From Marinobacter sp. LQ44 (GTDB lineage Bacteria; Pseudomonadota; Gammaproteobacteria; Pseudomonadales; Oleiphilaceae), in the NCBI RefSeq assembly GCF_001447155.2, contig NZ_CP014754.1, positions 4,092,001-4,156,000 of the forward strand: a DNA stretch of 64,000 nucleotides, in the 5' to 3' direction. The position numbers and the translations under genes are program-made. Below are positions 53,759 through 61,842 of the stretch, one piece after another (position 1 is the first letter of the stretch; the number at the start of each line of letters is the position of its first letter). The notes under the pieces are model-generated. The model did no database searches, had not been told where the DNA came from, and was given only the letters and a program-made list of their open reading frames with translations.

Positions 53759-54498
53759 TGGATATTCTGAGCCTGCTGGGCATCATCCTTGCCTTTGTAG
53801 CCATCCTGGGTGGCAATCTGCTCGAAGGTGGTGCCGTCGGCTCCCTGTTCAATGGGCCTGCCGGGCTGATCGTGGTTGGGGGCACACTGGCGGCCACTAT
53901 TCTGCAAACCTCCTGGCCCATGCTCAAACGGGCCATGACACAGATTCGCTGGGTATTCGTTCCGCCCTACATCAGCCTGGAAGATGGCATTGGCAAGGTC
54001 ATTGACTGGAGCGTCAAAGCTCGTAAGCAGGGTTTGCTGGGCCTTGAAGGCCTGGCAGAGCGGGAGCCGGAGAAATTTGCCCGCAAGGGGCTGCAATTAC
54101 TGGTTGATGGCGCTGAGCCGGAAGCCATCCGCAGCATTATGGAAGTGGATCTGGAATCCCGTGAACAGCGGGACCTTGAGGCGGCGCGAATCTATGAAGC
54201 CATGGGTGGTTATTCGCCGACGATCGGTATCATCGGGGCGGTCATGGGCCTGATTCAGGTGATGACCAACCTTGAAGACCCGCAGTCTCTGGGTAGCGGC
54301 ATTGCTACCGCGTTTGTAGCCACCATCTACGGCGTGGCCCTGGCCAACCTGCTGTTTTTCCCTGTCGCCAACAAGTTGCGAAGTATCGTCAAGGAACGTA
54401 CCCGCTACGAAGACATGATGATCGATGGCATCATCGCCATCGCTGAGGGTGAGAACCCGAAATCCATTGAACTGAGGCTGCGGGGCTTCCTGCAGTAA
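53758..54498 (+). CDS. motC: Flagellar motor stator protein MotC
   Basis: 246-residue MotA-family stator subunit with four hydrophobic segments: LLGIILAFVAILGGNLLEGG, AGLIVVGGTLAATIL, GIIGAVMGLIQVMTNL and AFVATIYGVALANLLFFPVA. Cytoplasmic loop between helices 2 and 3 carries charged torque residues. Named MotC from its place after cheB and before motD, as in Pseudomonas, where a separate MotAB also exists. Confidence 0.94.
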   Translation: MDILSLLGIILAFVAILGGNLLEGGAVGSLFNGPAGLIVVGGTLAATILQTSWPMLKRAMTQIRWVFVPPYISLEDGIGKVIDWSVKARKQGLLGLEGLAEREPEKFARKGLQLLVDGAEPEAIRSIMEVDLESREQRDLEAARIYEAMGGYSPTIGIIGAVMGLIQVMTNLEDPQSLGSGIATAFVATIYGVALANLLFFPVANKLRSIVKERTRYEDMMIDGIIAIAEGENPKSIELRLRGFLQ

Positions 54499-54515
54499 TC
54501 AGGACGGAATAGCCT

Positions 54516-55298
54516 ATGCGCCGGCGCAGACAACCCCAGGATGACCTGCACAACAAGGAGCGTTGGCTGATTTCCTACGCGGATTTCATCACGCTTCTGT
54601 TCGCTTTTTTTGTTGTCATGTACTCGGTGTCTTCCGTTAACGAGGGTAAATACAAAGTTCTGTCCGAAACCCTGACAGGCGTGTTTAACGCCCCCCAGCG
54701 CTCGGTGCAGCCTGTCCAGGTGGGCGACCAGCCACTGCGGGCCCCGACCAGTTCACCAGAAGACGTCATTCCCCCGCCAGTCACCGAAGCCCCTCGCAAT
54801 CCTCAACTGGATGCCGAGAGCCGCACACAAGCCCTCAGAACCATGGCAGATCAACTGACTATGGAGTTTGATGAACTGATCAGTCAGGGCGTGGTCAGCC
54901 TGGAAACCAATGAACACTGGCTGGAGCTCAACCTGCCAAACAGCATGCTGTTCAGTAGTGGCGACGCCGAACCTCACTACGATGCATTCCAGGTCATCGA
55001 AAAAATCGCGACAGTGCTTCGCAACCGCGATAACGCGGTCAAGGTGGAAGGGTTTACCGATAACCAGCCAATAAGAACCAGCCGGTTTCCATCCAATTGG
55101 GAGCTTTCCAGCGCCAGGGCATCGGCCGTGGCTCGTATGTTGATGATGGAAGGTGTAGAGCCCGAACGTCTGGCGGCGGTGGGTTACGGCCAGTACCAGC
55201 CGGTAGCGAGAAACGACACCGAAGAAGGGCGGCGCCGTAATCGCCGGGTTGTGCTTCTGATTTCCCGAGACGCCAGTATTCGTGGTGCCGTTCGCTAA
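54516..55298 (+). CDS. motD: Flagellar motor stator protein MotD
   Basis: 260 residues, MotB family. Basic N-terminus (RRRRQPQDDLHNKERWLISY), one transmembrane helix with the proton-carrying Asp in SYADFITLLFAFFVVMYSVS, then an OmpA-type peptidoglycan-binding domain (VKVEGFTDNQPIRTSRFPSN; WELSSARASAVARML). Pairs with MotC 17 bp upstream. Confidence 0.94.
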   Translation: MRRRRQPQDDLHNKERWLISYADFITLLFAFFVVMYSVSSVNEGKYKVLSETLTGVFNAPQRSVQPVQVGDQPLRAPTSSPEDVIPPPVTEAPRNPQLDAESRTQALRTMADQLTMEFDELISQGVVSLETNEHWLELNLPNSMLFSSGDAEPHYDAFQVIEKIATVLRNRDNAVKVEGFTDNQPIRTSRFPSNWELSSARASAVARMLMMEGVEPERLAAVGYGQYQPVARNDTEEGRRRNRRVVLLISRDASIRGAVR

Positions 55299-55338
55299 TC
55301 TGCCGGTGGCAGATGCGTATGGCCGAACTGGCACGCTT

Positions 55339-55357
55339 ACTGTATTACAGTCTTTTT
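55339..55357 (+). terminator. Small hairpin with T run after motD
   Basis: ACTGT-ATT-ACAGT followed by CTTTTT, 40 bp after the motD stop. The stem is only 5 bp, so a weak terminator at best. The 187 bp up to the next gene hold nothing else clear. Confidence 0.4.
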
Positions 55358-55485
55358 ATCATCCGGATCGGCAAAGGCTTGCCGCGTAAAACGGACAGCG
55401 GACAGTCAAGTTCCGGGCCAGCGTGCCGATATGGTCAGTAGCGGCCGGTATTTCTGTCGGGCATAGCCAAACTGGAGTAACAAGA

Positions 55486-56283
55486 GTGCGAATCTGGGCT
55501 GTAGCCAATCAAAAAGGTGGTGTAGGTAAGACAACCTCGGTGGTAGCCCTGGGCGGGTTGTTGGCCGAACGCGGCAAACGCGTGCTGGTGGTCGACCTTG
55601 ACCCCCATGGCTCTCTGACCAGCTGGTTCGGGTATGACCCCGATTCGCTGGCGCACAGCGTATTCGATCTGTTCCAGCACCAGGGCAAGGTACCGGAAGG
55701 CCTGCCTGCCCAGCTGATTACCGAGACCAGTTGTCCGAATCTGTCGTTGCTGCCGGCCAGCACAGCCCTGGCCACCCTTGAGCGTCGGATGATTGGCGTG
55801 GAGGGGATGGGGTTGATTGTTTCCCGGGCCCTGGCGCAACTCTGGGATGACTTTGATTACGTGATTCTGGACAACACCCCGTCGTTGGGCGTGCTGATGG
55901 TCAATGCCCTGGCGGCGGCCCAGCATCTGATTATTCCGGTACAGACCGAGTTTCTGGCGATCAAGGGCCTGGAGCGCATGCTGCACACCCTGCAAATGAT
56001 CATGCGTTCCCAGAAGAACGAATTGGCGTACACCATTGTGCCCACGCTCTATGATCGCCGTACCCAGGCCTCAGTGAAGAGCCTGAATCTGTTGCGTAAA
56101 ACCTACGGCGACAAGCTCTGGCGTTTTGCCATTCCGGTGGACACCAAGTTCCGGGATGCCAGCCAGGCCGGTGTTATTCCATCGGCACTGGATGCAGACA
56201 CCCATGGCGTTCGAGCCTACCGGCATCTGCTTGACGATGTTCTGGCGTTAACCGCTACCGCGAAGGAGCGGCAGCATGGCTGA
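55486..56283 (+). CDS. ParA-family polar chemotaxis ATPase (ParC-like)
   Basis: 265 residues from the GTG at 55486, after GGAG; an upstream ATG at 55423 has no ribosome site. Walker A AVANQKGGVGKTTSVVAL, VLVVDLDPHGSLTSWFG, and DYVILDNTPSLGVLMVNALA. This is the chemotaxis-operon ParA family, called ParC in Vibrio, which places signalling arrays at the pole; it is not topoisomerase IV ParC. It overlaps the ParP gene by 8 bp. Confidence 0.9.
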   Translation: MRIWAVANQKGGVGKTTSVVALGGLLAERGKRVLVVDLDPHGSLTSWFGYDPDSLAHSVFDLFQHQGKVPEGLPAQLITETSCPNLSLLPASTALATLERRMIGVEGMGLIVSRALAQLWDDFDYVILDNTPSLGVLMVNALAAAQHLIIPVQTEFLAIKGLERMLHTLQMIMRSQKNELAYTIVPTLYDRRTQASVKSLNLLRKTYGDKLWRFAIPVDTKFRDASQAGVIPSALDADTHGVRAYRHLLDDVLALTATAKERQHG

Positions 56284-57031
56284 CAAAAAAATGACACAGC
56301 TGGCGGCGCCTGACGCGGCGATTGCCAGCTACCTCGACGAGCTTCTGCACACGGCAACCAGCAGCGCCCAGGTGCAAGAGCCGGAAAAGGTTCAGTCAGC
56401 GCCTGGGCCGAAGACTGAAACCAGAACCCGAGTCCGGGAAAAACCGGCCGAGATCATGAAGCCGGCGCCCGCACCGCCGATTACCGCAGACCCTGTGCCG
56501 CCCCGGCGGCAAGAGGTCCGGCAGCCAGAGGCCGACGTGGTACCCAGCCCGGAGCCACCGACCCGGCCAGAGTGGTCCCAGGGGCCGTTTGAGTGCCTGA
56601 TCTTTACAGTAGCGGGCCTGCAGCTTGCGGTGCCCTTGGTACTGCTTGGTGCCATTCATCGAATTGAAGAGGAAATCCGGCCCATTCCCGGCAGCCCCCG
56701 GTGGTATATGGGTATTCGCCCGGATCGAGACCATAATTTGCGGGTGGTCGACACTGCGGAATGGATTATGGCCGGGCGGGTGCCTGCCGGTGCCAGGGAT
56801 AACTATCGGTTTGTGATCCGTCTGGATGACAGCGATTGGGGCCTGGCCTGTGACGATGTTGCCCAGTCGTTTACGCTCAAGCCAGATGAGGTGCGCTGGC
56901 GCACCGCGCGGAGCAAGCGGCCCTGGTTAGCGGGTACGGTGATTGATCATATGTGTGCATTGATTGATGTCAGAACCATGGCCCACCTGTTGGTGAGGGC
57001 GGAGCGGGAGCACCATCTGGATCTGAGTTGA
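56276..57031 (+). CDS. CheW-domain coupling protein ParP
   Basis: 251 residues: a Pro-rich, variable N-terminus (about 1-105, with KPAPAPPITADPVPP) and a C-terminal CheW-like domain (FECLIFTVAGLQLAVPLVLL, IPGSPRWYMGIRPDRDHNLR). In Vibrio, ParP links ParC to CheA and keeps CheA in polar arrays. Gene order ParC-ParP-CheW matches. The N-terminus probably binds ParC and the CheW-like part binds CheA. Confidence 0.88.
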   Translation: MADKKMTQLAAPDAAIASYLDELLHTATSSAQVQEPEKVQSAPGPKTETRTRVREKPAEIMKPAPAPPITADPVPPRRQEVRQPEADVVPSPEPPTRPEWSQGPFECLIFTVAGLQLAVPLVLLGAIHRIEEEIRPIPGSPRWYMGIRPDRDHNLRVVDTAEWIMAGRVPAGARDNYRFVIRLDDSDWGLACDDVAQSFTLKPDEVRWRTARSKRPWLAGTVIDHMCALIDVRTMAHLLVRAEREHHLDLS

Positions 57032-57076
57032 GGTGGCCGCGCACAGGCGGACACTGTACAGATTGGTTACTGAAAG

Positions 57077-57127
57077 AAACCGTGCAAGGCTGGCACGGTT
57101 TGTGCCCTTAACTATAGTATTGGGCAC
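57077..57127. repeat. Two adjacent hairpins between ParP and cheW
   Basis: AAACCGTGC/GCACGGTTT (57077-57085, 57093-57101), then GTGCCC/GGGCAC (57102-57107, 57122-57127). A TATAGT at 57113 lies in the second loop. It may be a partial terminator and promoter that adjust cheW level. Only the hairpins are seen directly. Confidence 0.45.
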
Positions 57128-57186
57128 TGATGATGAATTTTTGACGATCAGGTTGCCCGCCGGGCAGCCGAGAAGGAGAGAGCGCT

Positions 57187-57675
57187 ATGGCATCCCCGAG
57201 CGGACAAGTAAATCAGGCCCATGATGATCAGGTACTGCAGTACGTGACCTTCCGCCTGGATGATGAGACCTACGGCATCAACGTGATGCAGATCCAGGAA
57301 GTACTTCGGTACACCGAGATTGCTCCGGTACCGGGTGCTCCGGATTACGTGCTGGGCATCATCAACCTGCGGGGCAACGTGGTTACGGTGATTGACACCC
57401 GCCGGCGATTTGGCTTGGCGGACGCAGAAGTGACGGATGCCACGCGGATTGTGGTGATGGAATCTTCCAGCCAGGTTATGGGTATTCTGGTGGATTCAGT
57501 GGCGGAAGTCGTCTATCTGAAAGCCAGTGAAATTGAAACTGCACCAAACGTGGGTAACGAGGAAAGTGCCAAGTTTATCCAGGGCGTGTGCAACAAGAAT
57601 GGCGAGCTGATTATTCTCGTCGAGTTCGACAAAATGCTGTCAGACCACGAGTGGGCTGAAATCGCATCGCTGTAA
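57187..57675 (+). CDS. cheW: Chemotaxis coupling protein CheW
   Basis: 162 residues, single CheW domain: LQYVTFRLDDETYGINVMQI, EIAPVPGAPDYVLGIINLRG and VVTVIDTRRRFGL. GGAGAG precedes the ATG. It couples receptors to CheA. No receptor (MCP) gene is present in the window. Confidence 0.95.
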   Translation: MASPSGQVNQAHDDQVLQYVTFRLDDETYGINVMQIQEVLRYTEIAPVPGAPDYVLGIINLRGNVVTVIDTRRRFGLADAEVTDATRIVVMESSSQVMGILVDSVAEVVYLKASEIETAPNVGNEESAKFIQGVCNKNGELIILVEFDKMLSDHEWAEIASL

Positions 57676-57740
57676 GGGCCTCTCCTTCCAGCGCTCCCGA
57701 TGGACGTCTTCCGTGGTAAATCACTAGGGAGACGTCTGTC

Positions 57741-58133
57741 ATGAGTTATACCATTCCTTCCTGGCTCCCCTGGGGCCTCACTGCAGTCGCGATCGGCCTG
57801 GTGCTGGTTCAGAGTGTTATCCATGGTCGTCAGATCCGCGCCTTGCGGGCCTCTGTTAAACAGCGTTGCGACACTCTCGGCCGCGAATTGCACGCCACAA
57901 CCAGCGGCAGTATGGGCGTCGGCCAGCGTCTGGTGGCGTGCGAGCGGCAACTGCATGAATTGCGTAACGCCCTGGATGAGATGCGCCAGAATGACCCGCT
58001 GAGAATTTCCTATGACGAAGCGGCCCGTCTGGTTGATCTTGGTGCGGATATCGACGATCTTATGAATACGTGCGGAATATCCCGTCCCGAGGCCGAACTG
58101 GTGTCAGCGCTTAAGAAACGTCAGGCGGCCTGA
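57741..58133 (+). CDS. DUF2802 protein of the chemotaxis operon
   Basis: 130 residues: one N-terminal transmembrane helix (WLPWGLTAVAIGLVLVQSVI), coiled coil, and a C-terminal helix-turn-helix-like DUF2802 domain (ISYDEAARLVDLGADIDDLM, CGISRPEAELVSAL). AGGGAGA precedes the ATG. It follows cheW in Pseudomonas and relatives; its role is unknown. The next gene starts 26 bp further on. Confidence 0.85.
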   Translation: MSYTIPSWLPWGLTAVAIGLVLVQSVIHGRQIRALRASVKQRCDTLGRELHATTSGSMGVGQRLVACERQLHELRNALDEMRQNDPLRISYDEAARLVDLGADIDDLMNTCGISRPEAELVSALKKRQAA

Positions 58134-58159
58134 TCCAAAGCTGTCACAGGCGTTGCTGA

Positions 58160-60439
58160 ATGAAGAAACCCTACCCGAGAGCCGTCGAGGCTCTCAATGC
58201 AGTAGACCGGCGGGCGTTCGTCTCCGGTGTTGACCTTGGTCCGTCGATTACCGGCCACTCCATTCCCAGGGAAGAAACCGTTGAGCATTTGCTGGCACTT
58301 TGCCCGGAAATAGAGCCGGATCAAGTGGTGATGCACATTGGCGGCGGCTCTGGCTATCTCACCGCCGTGCTCGCCGAACTTGCCTACCGTGTGCTTTATG
58401 TGGACCGCAACCCCGTGCTTGCCGAGAAGGCCAGAGAGCGTTTTACCCTCGGAGGTAAACACAACGTCGAGGTGCTGGTTGCTGATGCGGGTAATGGGAT
58501 ACCAACCGACGAGTTATGCGACCTGATCCTGTGCACCACCTTTATTTCCGATCCGGCGGCGCTGGTGACCGTTTTGCGGGATGGCGCCAAACTGGTGTGC
58601 CTGGAAGGCCGGGCGGGCCCGGTGCCAAGCCTGGCCATGTTTCAGCGCAGTGGCGCCCGAATTGAACGGGTCCGAACCCTGGGCTGGGTGGACTTCAATC
58701 GCAATGCCGAACAGATCCTGATTGATCTGGGAATTGTGGACGAAGCGGTTCTGGCCCAGGCCCGGGCGGAAGCAGCTGGAAAGAATGAACGTATTCTGGA
58801 TGTGGTCCGGCGCAAGCTGAACCTGGAGGAGATTGACCTGTATCGGTCCCTGGCTCAGCAGCGGGGAATGACCTTTACCGATGCCGACGATGTGCTGGGC
58901 AGCCTGCAAACCGAGCTATTCAGACGGTTCTCCCGCACGTTTCTCGATCTTTCCCGGATGATCCCGGTGGCAGAGGAAGACGGTAGCCTGACGGTGGTCA
59001 CCGATGACCCTGACGCACGCACCGATCAACTCGAACGCCTGACACCCAGGCACAGGATTACCTGCCTGCTGGTCACGCCAACCGATTTCCGCAGGATCTG
59101 GTCAGCACTGGATCTGACGGTCAAGGGCAGCCGGTTTGTCGCAGAGCACGGTAAGACCGTTCCGGACAGCGAGAGTGAACGGTCCCGGGACCTGCTGGGT
59201 GAGGATAAGGGTAACAACCGGAGTATCAGCCCCTACCTGGTATCGGTGTATGAGGCGATACTGCTGGACGCCGTCAGCGAGAAAGCCAGCGACATTCACA
59301 TCGAGCAGTACGAAAACCGGGTTCGCATCCGGTTGCGGGTGGATGGAGAGTTACGCGACCTGCCGCAGTATCAGTTATCTGCCCGTGAAATCCGGGGGGT
59401 GATCAATGTGATCAAACTGCGGGCCGAACTCAATATTGCGGAACATCGTTTGCCCCAGGGCGGGCGCTCCCGGTTGCAACTGGGTGATACGTCGTACGAT
59501 CTCAGAATCCAGACCCAGCCATCTTTGCATGGCGAAAATGCCGTTATTCGGTTATTGCCCCAGACCGGACGGGCCATGACCATCGCCGAGCTGGGCATGT
59601 CAGCAGCCATTGGCAGCCGCTACCAGCGCTTGCTGGATAACCCGGCGGGCCTGGTGCTGGTGGTCGGGCCGACCGGTTCGGGTAAATCGACCACCCTGTA
59701 TGCGGGCTTGCAGAACCTTGCCGACGACGGGCGCCGTAAGGTGATCACGGTAGAAGATCCCATCGAGTATTCCATCGACAATATCCAGCAAACCCGCGTT
59801 CGGGCGGACATTGGTTTCAGCTTCGCTGATGCCATGCGAGCGTTCGTGCGTGAAGATCCAGATGTCATTCTGGTGGGCGAGATCCGGGACCAGGAGACGG
59901 CCCTGGAAGCCATTCGAGCCTCCCAGACCGGGCACGTGGTGCTGTCGACACTGCACTGTAACGACGCCGTGGATTCACTCCAGCGCCTGTACGATCTCGG
60001 GGTTCACCCCAACTCCATCGCCGGGGAGCTGCTTGCAGTGATTGCCCAGCGCCTGGCCAAGCGCATCTGCAAACATTGCCGTCGGCCCGCAAAACCTGAC
60101 CCTGCCATTCTGGCCGAGGTGTTTCCGGATGGCGCCCCTGCAGACTTTCGGTGTTTCGAGGGTAAAGGCTGCGACAAATGCAACGGCCGTGGCACCCAGG
60201 GGCGGGTGGCCATTATTGAGTATATGGAGGTGGAAGCCGATATCCGGAACGCCATCTCCAGCCAGCCACCGATCGGTGAGCTGCGTTGGCGGGCACTGGA
60301 TGCCGGCCTGGTAACCATGCGGGACAGCGCGCTCGATCACGTTATCGAGGGGATTATCCCGTTGTCTGAGCTGCCGCGCATCCTACCGAGGGAGCGTATG
60401 GCACCGGAAGTACGCGGTGGCCGCAGGAGTACCGGATGA
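58160..60439 (+). CDS. Fusion: isoaspartate-methyltransferase-like domain + GspE/PilB ATPase
   Basis: 759 residues. (1) About 1-205: Rossmann methyltransferase like protein-L-isoaspartate O-methyltransferase, with DRRAFV near residue 16, GHSIPREE (32-39) at the place of the usual active-site GQTISQP, and the SAM loop MHIGGGSGYLTAVLAEL (58-74). (2) About 205-330: GspE N-terminal-like domain (VVRRKLNLEEIDLYRSLAQQ). (3) About 345-745: complete type II/IV secretion ATPase, with DIHIEQYENRVRIRLRVDG, Walker A GPTGSGKS near 502, Walker B VILVGEIRD near 568, His box GHVVLSTLHCNDA, and zinc Cys at 637, 640, 671 and 674. It has no secretin, pilin or inner-membrane gene nearby. No ribosome site is evident; it lies 26 bp after DUF2802 and overlaps the MoxR gene by 4 bp. 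Confidence 0.85.
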   Translation: MKKPYPRAVEALNAVDRRAFVSGVDLGPSITGHSIPREETVEHLLALCPEIEPDQVVMHIGGGSGYLTAVLAELAYRVLYVDRNPVLAEKARERFTLGGKHNVEVLVADAGNGIPTDELCDLILCTTFISDPAALVTVLRDGAKLVCLEGRAGPVPSLAMFQRSGARIERVRTLGWVDFNRNAEQILIDLGIVDEAVLAQARAEAAGKNERILDVVRRKLNLEEIDLYRSLAQQRGMTFTDADDVLGSLQTELFRRFSRTFLDLSRMIPVAEEDGSLTVVTDDPDARTDQLERLTPRHRITCLLVTPTDFRRIWSALDLTVKGSRFVAEHGKTVPDSESERSRDLLGEDKGNNRSISPYLVSVYEAILLDAVSEKASDIHIEQYENRVRIRLRVDGELRDLPQYQLSAREIRGVINVIKLRAELNIAEHRLPQGGRSRLQLGDTSYDLRIQTQPSLHGENAVIRLLPQTGRAMTIAELGMSAAIGSRYQRLLDNPAGLVLVVGPTGSGKSTTLYAGLQNLADDGRRKVITVEDPIEYSIDNIQQTRVRADIGFSFADAMRAFVREDPDVILVGEIRDQETALEAIRASQTGHVVLSTLHCNDAVDSLQRLYDLGVHPNSIAGELLAVIAQRLAKRICKHCRRPAKPDPAILAEVFPDGAPADFRCFEGKGCDKCNGRGTQGRVAIIEYMEVEADIRNAISSQPPIGELRWRALDAGLVTMRDSALDHVIEGIIPLSELPRILPRERMAPEVRGGRRSTG

Positions 60440-61539
60440 AACAGAATAAGCAAGCAGTCCGTTCTGCCCAGAGGGAACCGGCAGAGGTGACCTATCGGGA
60501 AGAGCTCGAAAAACTGGTCGCCATGGACCAGGGGCCGGTTCCGCCGGGCTGGAAGATGTCACCCCGTGGGGTGGAAAAGTTCCTGCTGGGGGATGGGGAG
60601 CTGGGTATAGAGCGTAAGTTCGTCGCGGACCGTGGTGTGGTCATCCGAATCATTATTTCCCTGTGCACCAACCGCGGATGCCTGCTGGTCGGCGAACCGG
60701 GTACGGCCAAATCCTGGTTGTCGGAGTTGTTGGCCGCAGCCATCTCCGGTAACTCTACGCTGACGCTTCAGGGCGGCGCCATCAGCCAGGTCAGCCATCT
60801 GTTGTACAGTTGGAACGAAGCCATTCTGCGAAGCGAAGGGCCAACTGTGAACGCTCTGGTACCAACCCCCTTGCTGCGGGGCATGATGGAAGGGCGCCTG
60901 GTTCGCTTCGAAGAGATCGCCCGCTGCCCCCAGGCGCTGCAGGACGCCATACTGTCGGTTTTGTCTGACCGGGTGGTGGTGGTTCCGGAACTGTCCGGGG
61001 AGGAGGGGGTCATCCTGGCTCGGGAAGGTTTCAATCTGGTGGCGACCTCGAACAGCATCGATGAGGGTGTGCATAGCATGAGTGCCGCCCTCAAGCGCCG
61101 GATGGATTTCGAGGAAATCCGGCCGATCCGCCACCTGGCGGATGAAATGGACGTCGTCCTTCGTGAGGTAGCCAAGGCGAATCGGCGTGCCGGTGTCGAG
61201 GTGGCGCTGGATGAGCCAGTGGTTGAGGTGTTGGTGACGCTGTTTCACGAATTGCGCAACGGCCAGACGCTGGATGGACGAAGCACCGACCGCCTGGCTG
61301 GCGCCGCCCTCTCAACCGCGGAAGCTGTCTCGGTGGCCCACGCGGCCAGTCTGAACGCCTGGTATTACGGTGGCGGTGCCATGACCGTGGAGCACCTGAT
61401 GCACCACATCATTGGTTCCGCGCTCAAGGACCAGCCGGAAGACCGGCGGCGCCTGAAGCACTATTTCGAGACCGCTGTGGCACCTCGCAAAGGGGATCAC
61501 TGGCAGCAAGCCTGGGCGCTGCGTTCACTGATCAACTGA
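60436..61539 (+). CDS. MoxR-like AAA+ ATPase
   Basis: 367 residues. Walker A LLVGEPGTAKSWLSELLA (G86-S93), Walker B in GRLVRFEEIARCPQALQDAI, sensor 1 LVATSNSIDEG, and Arg finger region AALKRRMDFEEI. MoxR ATPases remodel or activate target proteins, usually with a VWA-domain partner coded nearby; none is here. Its ATG overlaps the stop of the fusion gene (ATGA), so it is made together with the secretion-type ATPase. Its 3' end overlaps the convergent FlhB-like gene by 15 bp. Confidence 0.85.
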   Translation: MKQNKQAVRSAQREPAEVTYREELEKLVAMDQGPVPPGWKMSPRGVEKFLLGDGELGIERKFVADRGVVIRIIISLCTNRGCLLVGEPGTAKSWLSELLAAAISGNSTLTLQGGAISQVSHLLYSWNEAILRSEGPTVNALVPTPLLRGMMEGRLVRFEEIARCPQALQDAILSVLSDRVVVVPELSGEEGVILAREGFNLVATSNSIDEGVHSMSAALKRRMDFEEIRPIRHLADEMDVVLREVAKANRRAGVEVALDEPVVEVLVTLFHELRNGQTLDGRSTDRLAGAALSTAEAVSVAHAASLNAWYYGGGAMTVEHLMHHIIGSALKDQPEDRRRLKHYFETAVAPRKGDHWQQAWALRSLIN

Positions 61540-61842
61540 GGCGTCGCCCTCGGTTGGCCGGGCGTCTCCGGGTGTCCGGCCCCGAATGTGGAACGCAAAC
61601 GCGAGAATTTCCGCAATCACCCGGTAAAGCTCTTCCGGGATTTCCTCGTTCAACGACAGTCTGGCAAGAATGCCGGCCAACTCGGCATTCTCGTACAGCG
61701 GCACGTCGTGCTCCCTGGCGATGCGGATAATCTCCTCCGCCAGTTCCCAGGTTCCGGTGGCTGATATAACCGGTGCCCGCTCGCCGTCGTACTTCAGGGC
61801 GACCGCTGCCGGCATGGCTGTGTCAGTCTGTTTGTTCGTCAT
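61525..61842 (-). CDS. FlhB C-terminal-domain homologue (FlhB2/EscU-like)
   Basis: 105 residues from the ATG at 61842, overlapping the FliK-like stop (ATGA). It matches the post-cleavage part of FlhB: AVALKYDGERAPVISATGTW, EIIRIAREHDVPLYENAELA, and IPEELYRVIAEILAFAFHI. It lacks the membrane domain and the NPTH cleavage site. Such short FlhB-like proteins occur beside a second FliK-like gene in many Gammaproteobacteria; function is unknown but may tune export specificity. Confidence 0.85.
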   Translation of the reverse strand: MTNKQTDTAMPAAVALKYDGERAPVISATGTWELAEEIIRIAREHDVPLYENAELAGILARLSLNEEIPEELYRVIAEILAFAFHIRGRTPGDARPTEGDASVDQ

